A DNA stretch of 56,878 nucleotides from Actinomycetota bacterium (GTDB lineage Bacteria > Actinomycetota > Humimicrobiia > Hakubellales > JAMDDV01). Every line of letters begins with the position of its first letter. The first letter of the stretch is position 1. The stretch lies in NCBI GenBank assembly GCA_023488455.1, contig JAMDDV010000012.1:39592-96469 (forward strand). Direction: 5' to 3'. Shown here piece by piece: positions 8,257 through 17,502 of the stretch. A program made the translations under genes and the position numbers. The notes beneath the pieces were generated by a model, which saw only the letters and a list, made by a program, of their open reading frames with translations, was not told where the DNA came from and ran no database searches.

Positions 8257-9278
8257 ACCTGTTTTTCTCCAAAAATGTTCCCGTTGGGGTCAATTCTTTC
8301 AATAGATTTAAATCCTTCAAATATCATGGCTTTGGCTTCAGCTTCAAGAACCTCACCAGGCTCCAAATGAGAACAATTACCTGTTGCAACCGCATCACTC
8401 AAGCATGCTGGGTAACCCGTCCATGGCTCAACAACTACACAATACGAATTACGCCAACCGCCATAACCAAACCATATCATCATGGCTTTAAATATATCAC
8501 TGGGAAACACCATTCCAAACCCTTGTTTGGATTTTGTGTCAGTAAGCGCAAGCCAGCCATCGGTAATCTCCATTGCGTAATGAAAATGAAATCTTCCGCT
8601 GGATGGTGGCGGGATAATACGCATGTCAATCTTTTTGCCAGTTTTGTCCACAGCATAAGGCCAAATATATTCCGTTCCCTTTTCTCCGAGTGGAAAATCC
8701 GGACCGTCCCACTCGATCATCATTTTTTTTGCCGGTATATCAAGCCTGCAAGAAGGATTTATATCAAGTGCGGGATGAATTCCAAACAAAAAGTTATAAC
8801 TATTGAAACCGACATTGGTAACTTTATATTTGAGTTTAATTTCTCTTTTATCATCCTCCAGCGAAATCCAAAGTTCAACCTTTAATGGAGCTATTATGGT
8901 ATAACACCACGTATGAACTGATACCTCCTTAAAATCCCTCTTTACAATCTCATAATTCCAGGGCAACGACCATAACTCACCCATGTACGGCAGTTCTTCA
9001 TCCTCATACTTGCATGCGAAGTCCGTTGGGATACCAATATCAATCCCGCCATGCCACCAGTTATCTATATTAGAACCATACACTGGAGACCTGAGCGGAA
9101 GTCTCGGGTTATGCCAGAGAAAATCACGATCTGCTTTCTTATCGATAAATTCATAAATTTTTGAACCATATTCAGGGATCAAAGTAATCTTAATTAATTC
9201 ATTTTCCAGAATAACAGCTCTAAACCCTCGAAAAGTCCATTCATCAGAAATCCTGCAGCCTCTCACTTTTGCCTCCAT
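8253..9278 (-). CDS. Aldose-1-epimerase-like (galactose mutarotase fold) protein
   Basis: This 341-residue protein has the beta-sandwich sequence style of mutarotase-like proteins (DUF4432/DUF5107 type). It begins with LIKITLIPEYGSKIYEF, followed by the FGIHPALDI segment whose His-Pro matches the catalytic histidine context of galactose mutarotases. It probably interconverts sugar anomers in the cytoplasm; no signal peptide is present. It is the first gene of a leftward operon with a UroD-family gene, an aldolase and an isomerase, divergent from the isomerase-kinase pair. A relative (362 residues) occurs at 31135-32223. Confidence 0.7.
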   Translation of the reverse strand: MEAKVRGCRISDEWTFRGFRAVILENELIKITLIPEYGSKIYEFIDKKADRDFLWHNPRLPLRSPVYGSNIDNWWHGGIDIGIPTDFACKYEDEELPYMGELWSLPWNYEIVKRDFKEVSVHTWCYTIIAPLKVELWISLEDDKREIKLKYKVTNVGFNSYNFLFGIHPALDINPSCRLDIPAKKMMIEWDGPDFPLGEKGTEYIWPYAVDKTGKKIDMRIIPPPSSGRFHFHYAMEITDGWLALTDTKSKQGFGMVFPSDIFKAMMIWFGYGGWRNSYCVVVEPWTGYPACLSDAVATGNCSHLEPGEVLEAEAKAMIFEGFKSIERIDPNGNIFGEKQV

Positions 9279-9355
9279 AATAAAAAATGAACTGCTAATT
9301 GGAAATATTTTAGAGAATATTTATATCGAGGAAATCTTAAAATATGTCTAAAAAG

Positions 9356-9383
9356 TTGTCAATTATTATCACTGTGTTATCAT
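9356..9383 (+). promoter_or_regulatory. Candidate sigma-70 promoter for isomerase-kinase operon
   Basis: In the 181-base divergent gap 9279-9459, TTGTCA (9356-9361) is followed after 16 bases by TATCAT (9378-9383). The isomerase ATG at 9460 has a good AAGGAG site. The gap also holds AATTTATGCAAATTATTA at 9384-9401, which recurs with one change at 7051-7068. Confidence 0.4.
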
Positions 9384-9459
9384 AATTTATGCAAATTATT
9401 AGCTCAATGTATGCTTTTGATGGAAAGCTAATATTCATTCAAAGGTAAGGAGAAAATCA

Positions 9460-10884
9460 ATGGCCAACGACAAACATTTCAAGAGTTATACACCAAAGAT
9501 AGGTCTTGTCGGAACAACAATGAGCACCATGGACGCAATACTGGATGTCCCTGAATTGAGAGAGGAAAAAGAAGAGTTCGAAAAATTTCTCGACACAATA
9601 GTCCAAAATTTATCCAGTTTCGCCGAGGTGTTAAATGAAGGAATAATCGGAACTGAAGAGGAGGCTGAGGTAGTATCCGATAATTTCATCAAGAACCAGG
9701 CTGACCTTATTTTAGTTCTGCCAGTTTCCTACACGTTAGATACGTTGATATTAAAACTACTGAAATGGCAGACGTGCCCAATCTTCATCTGGAACACAAA
9801 TAGAATCGAAGCAATACCTGATGACATGGATTACGAAATGGCTTACGCAAACATAGCCATAGCATGCATACCAACACTTACAAATGTCCTGCTCAAAAAC
9901 GGGATCAGTTACAGGTTGCTTTCGGGCAAATACGATGACAAAGAAACTATTAACGAAATAAAAGAGTGCGCGACTGCAACAAAGGCGGTAGGGGTCCTGA
10001 AAAAAGCCAGAATAGGGATTATTGGAAGCAGTTATCCTGGCATATCCAGCATCAGTGTTGACGAAGCAAGGGTCATTGGTCAGTTTTGTGTATCCTTAAT
10101 AAAAATCGAACAAAATGAAATAGAAAAAGAATACCTGAACATAAATGAAGGCGAAGTCAAAAGAATATTAGATAAATATAAAAGTAAATATCAATTTGGA
10201 GAATTCAGCGGTGATGAGCTTATGCGCTCTGTCAGGCTCGTGCCAGCTTTTTTGAATATTGCAAAAAAACACAAACTTGATGCACTTGCACAACTCTGCC
10301 AGGAGGTAATATCAATCTCAGATATCGGAATCGCCCCCTGCTTCGCTTTTGTTGAGCTAAATGCAAACGGCGTGATGGTTACCTGTGAATGCGACATACC
10401 TACTGCAATAGCAATGGTCATCCTTAGAGAGGTCTCAGGCGATGCCTTCTTCTCTGAGTTTTATGTCCAGGACATGAAGAACGATTATGCTCTCGCCTGC
10501 CACTGTGGACTTGGCAATATAAATTACGCAAACAATCCATCGGATATCAAGCTGGTGCCGAACCCATGTTTCCCGGGACCTAAAGGACGCGGTATAGCTG
10601 CAGAATTCACGGTAAAAGATGAAGAATACACATTGGTTTCACTGACAATGCTGAAGGACGGCTGGAAAATGATAGCAGCAACAGTAGATGTGATAGGTGG
10701 CCCCCGGCTTCCAATGGGCACCCATCAAATAAGGTTTAGATTTAAGGGCGGAGATTTCAATACAAAGTTAAAACAGTACTGCGACTTAGGCGGTGTACAT
10801 CATTTTGCAATTGCCAGGGGAAAACACGTAAACGTTTTGAGAAACGTATGCGACATATTAAAGATAGAACTTCGGGAAGTTTAA
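9460..10884 (+). CDS. L-fucose/L-arabinose isomerase-family protein 1
   Basis: This 474-residue protein belongs to the fucose/arabinose isomerase superfamily of metal-dependent aldose-ketose isomerases. Conserved acidic features are FVELNANG followed by TCECDIPTA near residue 300, and the later CHCGLGN and HHFAIARGKHVNVL stretches could supply histidine ligands. It is the most divergent of the three family members here; the other two end without the HHFAIARG region. It forms a two-gene unit with the FGGY kinase 11 bases downstream, fitting isomerisation of an aldose to the ketose that the kinase phosphorylates. The sugar itself cannot be read from sequence. Confidence 0.78.
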   Translation: MANDKHFKSYTPKIGLVGTTMSTMDAILDVPELREEKEEFEKFLDTIVQNLSSFAEVLNEGIIGTEEEAEVVSDNFIKNQADLILVLPVSYTLDTLILKLLKWQTCPIFIWNTNRIEAIPDDMDYEMAYANIAIACIPTLTNVLLKNGISYRLLSGKYDDKETINEIKECATATKAVGVLKKARIGIIGSSYPGISSISVDEARVIGQFCVSLIKIEQNEIEKEYLNINEGEVKRILDKYKSKYQFGEFSGDELMRSVRLVPAFLNIAKKHKLDALAQLCQEVISISDIGIAPCFAFVELNANGVMVTCECDIPTAIAMVILREVSGDAFFSEFYVQDMKNDYALACHCGLGNINYANNPSDIKLVPNPCFPGPKGRGIAAEFTVKDEEYTLVSLTMLKDGWKMIAATVDVIGGPRLPMGTHQIRFRFKGGDFNTKLKQYCDLGGVHHFAIARGKHVNVLRNVCDILKIELREV

Positions 10885-10895
10885 AGAGACCATAA

Positions 10896-12413
10896 ATGGA
10901 ATATTTTCTCGGGTTGGATTTAGGCGGACAGTCACTGAAGGCTGCACTTATTGATTTCAATAACAATGAACTATTCATCGTAAATGAGGACTACGAAGAA
11001 GGACTCATTCCTGAAAATAATTTAGAACGGAACATAGATGTATTCTGGAAAGCTTCGAGGAACGCAATAAAAAGATTGATTAATGAGACTAAATGCGATC
11101 CCAAGCAGATAAAGGCGCTGTCTTTCTCAATCACAGGTGAGACGTTTGTGCTGACAGATGAAAATTTCATCCCGGTTAGAAAAGCAATAGCAGGATGGGA
11201 CACGCGGGGAGAAAAAGAGGTCGAAGTAATAAATTCCGAATTTGGGCAGAGCCAAATGTATGAAATCTCAGGTCAGCCTGATGTTGCCGTTTGCTGGCCA
11301 TCTGTCAAACTGCTGATGATAAAAAACAACGAACCGGAAACCTACAAAAGGGCAAAGCGGTTTCTAACGGTAGAAGATTATCTGATATATAAGCTCACAG
11401 GTAAATATGTTACCGAAACCACTGTTATAAGTACATCACTTTTTTTTGACATGAGAACAGATCAATGGTATAAGCCGATGCTTGATTTTTTAAACATAGA
11501 AGAGAGATTTTTGCCCGAGGTCAAAAAACCCTGTGAAATAGTTGGGAACTTATCTAAAGAAGCTGCATTACAAACCGGGCTTTCAAGTGAAACTGTTGTC
11601 GTAACCGGGGCAATGGACCAGATCGCTGGGGCAGTTGGTTCTGGCAATATCATGCCTGGCATAATTACAGAAACAACCGGTACCTCATTAGCATTAGGAA
11701 TAACCTACCAGGGTGATCTTAAAAACCTGAATAGCAATATTCCGATATGCCCACATGCCGTCGAAAATAGTTATTTTCTTTTGCCCTGGTCGCCAAGTGG
11801 GGGTTTGACATTAAAGTGGTTGAAGGACGAATTTTTTAAAGAAGAAATTGCAGAAGCACAAAAAATTGGTGAAGATCCATATAATCTATTGACAAAAATG
11901 GCAGAGGAAATTGCTCCTGGTAGCGAAGGTCTCTTAATACTGCCGTTCATTATTGGAATCGTCTGTCCAGAGAACAACCCCAGGGCAAAGGGCATATTCT
12001 TTGGACTTGGCATTAATCATACAAAAAAGCACCTGGCACGAGCTGTTATGGAATCAATTGGATACACAATCCGCGATATTATCGATATGCTGAAAGAGTC
12101 CGGCATTCTGCCTCAAAAAATAATAAGCCTCGGAGGTGGAGCAAAAAGCCATCTCTGGAACCAGATCAAGGCAGATATTAATAAAGTTGAAGTAATAACA
12201 TTAAAGTATGGAGATATTTCTGCCGCAATTGGGGCATGTATACTGGCAGCCAAGGGTTGTGGTGAATTTGAATCCTTTGAACAGATAGCAAATCTTGAGA
12301 CTTTTATAAAGATAGAGACATACTACACCCCGAATCAGAACAATTTTTTGATCTATGACATGGGATATGAAAAATATAAAGAGCTTTACAAAAGGGTAAA
12401 GGATCTTTTTTAA
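10896..12413 (+). CDS. FGGY-family carbohydrate kinase 1 (xylulokinase-like)
   Basis: This 505-residue kinase has two FGGY actin-like domains. Domain 1 opens with LGLDLGGQSLKAALID (phosphate 1 loop) and later has SITGETFVL and GWDTRG. Domain 2 has TGAMDQIAGAVG and the adenosine-binding GGGAKSHLWNQIKAD. Length and motifs match xylulokinase/fuculokinase-type enzymes that make ketose phosphates. It sits directly behind the isomerase, so product flow from isomerase to kinase to the class II aldolase (6262-7032) is plausible. The kinase at 28095-29615 shares the same FLMVEDFLIYKL/FLTVEDYLIYKL block and is a paralogue. The Shine-Dalgarno is weak, suggesting coupling. Confidence 0.88.
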   Translation: MEYFLGLDLGGQSLKAALIDFNNNELFIVNEDYEEGLIPENNLERNIDVFWKASRNAIKRLINETKCDPKQIKALSFSITGETFVLTDENFIPVRKAIAGWDTRGEKEVEVINSEFGQSQMYEISGQPDVAVCWPSVKLLMIKNNEPETYKRAKRFLTVEDYLIYKLTGKYVTETTVISTSLFFDMRTDQWYKPMLDFLNIEERFLPEVKKPCEIVGNLSKEAALQTGLSSETVVVTGAMDQIAGAVGSGNIMPGIITETTGTSLALGITYQGDLKNLNSNIPICPHAVENSYFLLPWSPSGGLTLKWLKDEFFKEEIAEAQKIGEDPYNLLTKMAEEIAPGSEGLLILPFIIGIVCPENNPRAKGIFFGLGINHTKKHLARAVMESIGYTIRDIIDMLKESGILPQKIISLGGGAKSHLWNQIKADINKVEVITLKYGDISAAIGACILAAKGCGEFESFEQIANLETFIKIETYYTPNQNNFLIYDMGYEKYKELYKRVKDLF

Positions 12414-12433
12414 AAAAAGGCAACCCTGTAAGC

Positions 12434-13417
12434 CTACCTGCCGGTTACCAATTCTACTGTAGCAGACCTTATCTTCTCGACTGATGGAAGGACGTATTCC
12501 TCCAGATTACCCGCAAATGGCATGGGGACATTCTCCGAGGCTACCCTGTAGATGGGAGATTTTAGATATTTAAAACAGCTCTCAGAGATAATGGCAGATA
12601 TCTCAGCACCTAACCCCAACCGCTTGCAGCTTTCATAAACAATTAATGCTCTACCGGTTTTCTTTACTGATTCTATCACTGCCAAATCATCAAGCGGGTT
12701 AAGCGTTCTAAGGTCAATAACTTCCGCAGATATACCCTGCGAAGACAGCTCTTTAGCTGCCTGAATACACAGAAAAGAAGCAAAAGAATAAGAAATTATG
12801 CTTACATCATTACCGGTGATCCTCGAGGTCGCAACTCCAATCGGCTCTAAATGATCCCCATCAGGCACAACATCCTCAAAAGGGTAAAGAACTTTATGTT
12901 CAAGAAAGATAACTGGATCAGGAAGTCTTATTGCAGACTTTAAAAGACCCTTTGCGTCAGCAGGGGTTGACGGTGCTATCACCACGAGTCCAGGAATATG
13001 GCAAAATATCGTTTCGAGACTCTGTGAGTGCTGAGCAGCTCCTGAAACAAATGCACCAGTGGGAGCTCTGAGAACTACCGGAACATCTGTCTCACCGCCA
13101 GTCATGTACCTGATTTTCGCTAGCTGATTTAATATCTGGTCCATGGCAACAAAGCAAAAATCCGAAAACATTATTTCAATAATAGGGCGCATCCCGGATA
13201 GGGCTGCTCCAAGTGCTGCCCCGACGATCGCAGACTCGGAGATTGGTGTATCGATAACCCGCTCAGGGCCAAAACGCTCAAGCAAACCCTGCGTAGCGCG
13301 GAAATAGGGATTCCCAGCAATAGCTATGTCCTCTCCCATTAAGAAAATACTGGGATCACGCTCCATCTCCTCAGATAAAGCCTCGCGAATCGCACTTGAG
13401 TAAGATAATTTTCTCAA
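12434..13417 (-). CDS. TPP-dependent 2-oxo acid/acetoin dehydrogenase E1 beta (copy 1)
   Basis: This 327-residue protein is a transketolase-like pyrimidine-binding and C-terminal domain protein. MGEDIAIAGNPYF near the N-terminus, SESAIVGAALGAALSG, and RAPTGAFVSGAAQHSQSLE are diagnostic of the acetoin/pyruvate dehydrogenase E1 beta family. It pairs with E1 alpha, whose stop overlaps its TTG start, giving an alpha2beta2 enzyme that decarboxylates or cleaves a keto substrate and passes the acyl group to a lipoyl E2. The only E2 in the window is at 29685-31016. It is the last gene of the GntR-led operon and converges on the FGGY kinase. Confidence 0.9.
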   Translation of the reverse strand: MRKLSYSSAIREALSEEMERDPSIFLMGEDIAIAGNPYFRATQGLLERFGPERVIDTPISESAIVGAALGAALSGMRPIIEIMFSDFCFVAMDQILNQLAKIRYMTGGETDVPVVLRAPTGAFVSGAAQHSQSLETIFCHIPGLVVIAPSTPADAKGLLKSAIRLPDPVIFLEHKVLYPFEDVVPDGDHLEPIGVATSRITGNDVSIISYSFASFLCIQAAKELSSQGISAEVIDLRTLNPLDDLAVIESVKKTGRALIVYESCKRLGLGAEISAIISESCFKYLKSPIYRVASENVPMPFAGNLEEYVLPSVEKIRSATVELVTGR

Positions 13418-14601
13418 TTTTTCACTTTCCCTCTAACCGCAGCGTCGTTTATATAAGAAGAGTAGATCCCTTTTAGAGCATCGCTGGTATCAGTTTTCGG
13501 GCTTTTTAGAGCAAAGGCTAAAGCTTCCTCTATCCTGCCCTGCTCTGTTTTAAATATTTGATCAAGTTCGGATACAAGTGATGGATAGTTTTCAGAAATG
13601 ATATTTTTGGTAATCTCGAGCGGGTCATAAATTTTACAACATTCAAGATAGCTCGGACAGCGATACTCTTCTCCACCCTCATTATGCTGACAGAACCTGT
13701 ACGTCTTGGCTTCAATTAAGGTTGGGCCACCACCGGACCTCGCCTTTGAAATCGCATTTGAAGCCGCAGCGTATACTTCAAACACGTTTGCACCATTCAC
13801 CACCACACCATCCATCGCGTAGGCTACCGCTCTTGTAGCCAAATCACTAACTGCGCTTGATCTCTCCTTAGATATAGAGATGGCATATCCGTTATTCTCG
13901 CACACAAAAACTACAGGAAGCTTCCATATAGATGCCATATTAAGCGATTCATGAAATGTGCCCTGGTTGGAAGCCCCATCACCAAAAAAGCTAACTGCCA
14001 CTGCACCTGTCTTGCTCAACTTTGATGCCAGGGCTGCCCCAACAGCAATCGGAATTCCTGCTCCAACAATTCCATTTGCGCCCAAAATGCCGAGCTTGGT
14101 ATCGGCTATGTGCATGGAACCTCCCTTACCAGAACAATACCCGGTTTTCCTGCTAAAGAGCTCTGCCATCATCCTGTTTACATCTCCGCCCTTAGCTATC
14201 AAATGACCATGCCCGCGGTGGGTAGAGGTAATAAAATCTTCGCGTTCAAGCGCCATACATACTCCAACTGCAATTGCTTCCTCCCCAGAGTAAAGATGGA
14301 CAAATCCCGGGATCTTGCCTTCGCTAAACAGCATCGAAACCTTGGTTTCAAATAATCTTATCCGAGCCATGAGCCTGTATCCTTCAAGCATCTGTTCCGC
14401 TGAAAGCTTGAGATCACGCAACGAGCTGCTGTCCTCTAACTGATCGTGGGCTCCATCTCCTTCTCTAACAATATCAATGCCAAGTTCTCGCGCTAGATCA
14501 GAGGCAGACGGAGTTAAAATATCACCTTTTTTAAGGTAGATATTTCGTGTCCCGTCTCCACTCGCTTTTAATATTTCCTCTTCCGTAAAAAGCTTTTTCA
14601 T
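13414..14601 (-). CDS. TPP-dependent E1 alpha (copy 1) with EutQ-like N-terminal extension
   Basis: This 395-residue protein has its catalytic E1 alpha core from about residue 66. The TPP motif is GDGASNQ at 207-213 ending in CENN at 234-237; THRGHGH and GKGGSMH are also family signatures. The first 65 residues are extra compared with the second E1 alpha (38671-39639). They read as MKKLFTEEEIL, then LKKGDILTPSASDLARELGI, which resembles the N-terminal segment of EutQ and similar microcompartment-associated proteins. E1 beta follows with an overlapping TTGA. Acetoin dehydrogenase is the closest named family; the true substrate is unknown. Confidence 0.88.
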   Translation of the reverse strand: MKKLFTEEEILKASGDGTRNIYLKKGDILTPSASDLARELGIDIVREGDGAHDQLEDSSSLRDLKLSAEQMLEGYRLMARIRLFETKVSMLFSEGKIPGFVHLYSGEEAIAVGVCMALEREDFITSTHRGHGHLIAKGGDVNRMMAELFSRKTGYCSGKGGSMHIADTKLGILGANGIVGAGIPIAVGAALASKLSKTGAVAVSFFGDGASNQGTFHESLNMASIWKLPVVFVCENNGYAISISKERSSAVSDLATRAVAYAMDGVVVNGANVFEVYAAASNAISKARSGGGPTLIEAKTYRFCQHNEGGEEYRCPSYLECCKIYDPLEITKNIISENYPSLVSELDQIFKTEQGRIEEALAFALKSPKTDTSDALKGIYSSYINDAAVRGKVKN

Positions 14602-14631
14602 AAATTAAATATTCCTGCATGCAATTTCTTT

Positions 14632-16086
14632 TTATTTTAACAGAATATTTTCAGCAGCTCTAACAACTTCATCAATAGCTTTCTCCTTATCTGCACTTAA
14701 CCTGAAAGGAGTAGACTTATTCAGGATCTCCCCCCATCTCTTATTGGCACGATTTAGCATATCGCGCATATGATCCTGCTCCCAGCCCAAAGACAGCGAT
14801 CTGTCAAAGAGTCCCGGCATCCATAGAAGTTTTTTAAAATTTTCATAAGTATGGTCTTCCTGTAAGAAATTACCTCCAGGTCCTACCTTTTCAATCAAAT
14901 TGAGGACAAAAGAATCCTCACTGATATCGGCTTTACCTGTTAGCTTATCAATATATGCGGCAATCTCCAAGTCGATTAATGCCTGCTCCGGTGAAAACCT
15001 TTTTGCGCCAAAGAGCAGTCCAACGGGATAATTTGTTCTGTCTGTCAAAGCAGCGGTATAGAACTTGGCCATTTTCTCAATAACAGACTGCGCACCGGGA
15101 TAAAGCGAGTCTGTACAACCCACCCCGATCCCAAAATCAAGCCCATAGATCTCTTCATAAAGCTGCGCATAAATTAAATCCTGAACAATAGCTTCGGGGG
15201 ATGCAAAGCTTGCATTACCGGTTACCATATCAAGTATTCCGGACATTACGCCTGCATTTACAGAGGCATCTGGTACAACTGATCTCAGGGCAGTAAATGT
15301 ACCGAGTATCTCCGCATTGCCTATTGCAACATTAGAACTCATCGTAACTGGAGTGGAGATACCGGCAATAGGCATCGGTATTATCGTACAGGGCAGATCC
15401 TTATGCGCAAGCGCAATTAACACTTCGGCTGCTTCTCCTGTTAAGGTAAGAGGTGATAACGTCTCTTTAGCGGTTATGAAGCACGGCCTTTTCTTAAATT
15501 CTTCAATACTTCCCCTGACTATTGTGCCAATCTCTATCTGCAGATCAAGTTCCTTTGCACTCCATACTTCTGTCGATGCCGGCTTTGAAGTATTTTTAGC
15601 TACGATTGCTGCAGTTTTAACGGGCTGCAGTTTTGGGTCAACAGGCGTGCCGTCATCCTCAAAAAGATACATCAAGGGGTTCCCGACATATTCCACTTCC
15701 GGAATCGCTTCACCAAGCTGCAGCATATTTATTAGGTCCTGTTTTGTCGGTTGTCTTGCAATTTTCCTATCGTAATCCACATATTCTATGCATGCGCCTC
15801 CAAACTTCGCCCTTATCTTCCCATCAGTTTTGGAGGCTATATCCCCATTCAACAAGATTTGTGGCCTGCCAGAAGTGATCTCTTTCTTTATATTCTCAAG
15901 TGTCTGTTCCACCGCTTTTGGAGGAAACTTTACAATCTTTGACGACTCGTCAACTTTATAACCCATCGACTTCAATAAAGACCGCATTTCCTGGTGAATT
16001 ATTCTCATACCGGTGTCCTGAAGTATAGTAAGAGATGCAGAATGTATTTTATTTAGTTCCCTGCGCGTAAACTGTACTGGATTCAT
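14632..16086 (-). CDS. MttB-superfamily methyltransferase 1 (no pyrrolysine)
   Basis: This 484-residue protein belongs to the trimethylamine methyltransferase (MttB) superfamily. Family blocks are ASKTDGK followed by KFGGACIE, IVAKNTSKPAS, IIPMPIAG and GPGGNFLQEDHTYENF. The frame is open throughout, so no in-frame UAG encodes pyrrolysine. It is therefore like the MtgB-type enzymes that demethylate betaines or other quaternary amines. Such enzymes normally need a corrinoid partner, and none is in the window. A paralogue is at 51223-52683. It sits between an isomerase and the E1 genes in the GntR-led operon, so an unusual sugar-related methylated substrate is possible. Confidence 0.82.
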   Translation of the reverse strand: MNPVQFTRRELNKIHSASLTILQDTGMRIIHQEMRSLLKSMGYKVDESSKIVKFPPKAVEQTLENIKKEITSGRPQILLNGDIASKTDGKIRAKFGGACIEYVDYDRKIARQPTKQDLINMLQLGEAIPEVEYVGNPLMYLFEDDGTPVDPKLQPVKTAAIVAKNTSKPASTEVWSAKELDLQIEIGTIVRGSIEEFKKRPCFITAKETLSPLTLTGEAAEVLIALAHKDLPCTIIPMPIAGISTPVTMSSNVAIGNAEILGTFTALRSVVPDASVNAGVMSGILDMVTGNASFASPEAIVQDLIYAQLYEEIYGLDFGIGVGCTDSLYPGAQSVIEKMAKFYTAALTDRTNYPVGLLFGAKRFSPEQALIDLEIAAYIDKLTGKADISEDSFVLNLIEKVGPGGNFLQEDHTYENFKKLLWMPGLFDRSLSLGWEQDHMRDMLNRANKRWGEILNKSTPFRLSADKEKAIDEVVRAAENILLK

Positions 16087-16122
16087 TTCACCTGAATATA
16101 TTCTATCTATTTTCCCGTTTAC

Positions 16123-17481
16123 TTATATTTCTCTTATTGATGTTATTTTGCAAAAATCTTTCAATTCTTTAGAAAGCTCATAATAAACCATTGCATAATG
16201 ATTTGCCGAAATTTTCTGTGCAAAGTCATCAACGTCCTTATCTAATATAATTTCTGCACCCGGAAATGGTGGGCACCCTGCTTCTCGCCAGGGGATCATA
16301 CGGGTAGTAGATCCGACGGCGAAGTGTAATTTGTAATCATCGCCTTTTGAGGCAAGACGGGCCAGTGTCACCTTCTCGCCTTCCTTCAGCGGAGAAGAGT
16401 TAAGCAGACCCTTCCAACCGCCGAAACCCCAGGTAGAAATTAGAATCTTACTGTTATCGCACATAGAGAATGGAGCGAAGCCGCATACTCCAACAAGAAT
16501 ATTATTATCAGATACTTCATGAATGTCACCATATGTTGTTGGTCTCCCGGACAATAAGTGCAGCAGGTATTGAGTTACTATTAACAGAACATCACCCTCG
16601 CAGGAGCTTATCACCTGATCCCCCAATATCGATAATGGCATGCAGGGCGTAGCACCAAAAACTTTAGAAAGCTCAAAATGACATTTAACGGTAACAGCAT
16701 CCAGTTTGTACTCCTTAACCAAGCGATATAAGGACAGATACATCCTGCAAACTATATCCAGGTCTTCTTTGGAGGCTTCAATCGGCAATTTATAGCTTGA
16801 TTTAACTGTTTCTTTTAACTCCCTAACCTCTTTTTCGTCAACCTTGCCCATTCCATCAATTATCAAAAACTGATCGAGCTGGACTATTTCTGGACCAATC
16901 TTTCTCCTCAAAGAAACATGATCAAATGTAGCAGTATATATACCCATAGCAGCGTATCCAAAAAGACCAATCCTGCTAAATAAAAGTTTTCTCCTGGCAT
17001 GTGCCGCTTTTGCAAAACAAAGTATCTGTGGAATTACCTTCTCTGAATCAGGAAGGCCGTAAATAAACTTGAAGTTTACATCCATCTCTTCAAAAGTTTC
17101 CCGTACGATTGAAGCGCCTACCATCGCACCGAGAGTTATCTTTTCACCTTCATGGAAAAACGGCATATGGCTCCATAGAAGTATTGGCACGTCAAAATAA
17201 TCTTGAAGAAGTGAGAATACATTTACATCATCCAGCCAGGAAGCGATAAGTATTATTATGAAATCAAAGTTGTTGGTCTTTAAAACATTCCTTGCATCAA
17301 TAACATCTGCTGTTTCAAGAATCGTTCTGGCGGAAATTACTTGTACCCCGGCACTTTCAACGGCATCAATTGACTCAGCAACTTTTTGACTCAGAATATC
17401 TTGAGGATAGTCAGACCAACCAAAGGGAATTAAAACTGCCCTGGGGACCAGTTCAACATTATTTTTAAGGTTCAATAACAA
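16123..17481 (-). CDS. L-fucose/L-arabinose isomerase-family protein 2
   Basis: This 452-residue protein is a clear paralogue of the one at 21733-23079: both have FGYAAMGIYTATFDH-like and SCEGD blocks, then LSGRPTTYGDIHE or ISIGRPTTYGDVHD. A conserved acidic SCEGD and the histidine after TTYGD are candidate metal or catalytic residues. The protein probably isomerises an aldose delivered by the adjacent ribose-type ABC transporter. It lies 21 bases after the ATP-binding gene. Two related copies flanking one transporter suggest duplication within the operon. Confidence 0.75.
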   Translation of the reverse strand: MLLNLKNNVELVPRAVLIPFGWSDYPQDILSQKVAESIDAVESAGVQVISARTILETADVIDARNVLKTNNFDFIIILIASWLDDVNVFSLLQDYFDVPILLWSHMPFFHEGEKITLGAMVGASIVRETFEEMDVNFKFIYGLPDSEKVIPQILCFAKAAHARRKLLFSRIGLFGYAAMGIYTATFDHVSLRRKIGPEIVQLDQFLIIDGMGKVDEKEVRELKETVKSSYKLPIEASKEDLDIVCRMYLSLYRLVKEYKLDAVTVKCHFELSKVFGATPCMPLSILGDQVISSCEGDVLLIVTQYLLHLLSGRPTTYGDIHEVSDNNILVGVCGFAPFSMCDNSKILISTWGFGGWKGLLNSSPLKEGEKVTLARLASKGDDYKLHFAVGSTTRMIPWREAGCPPFPGAEIILDKDVDDFAQKISANHYAMVYYELSKELKDFCKITSIREI

Positions 17482-17502
17482 TCCCTTTAAGAAAAATATT
17501 TT

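Noticed and set aside
8367..8885. Plus-strand open frame of 172 codons opposite the mutarotase-like gene
   Set aside because: It is antisense to a well-supported gene, with no ribosome site or recognisable motif.
12414..12433. Terminator in the convergent gap between kinase 1 and E1 beta
   Set aside because: T- and A-runs are present but the GGCA/TGCC stem is too short to support.
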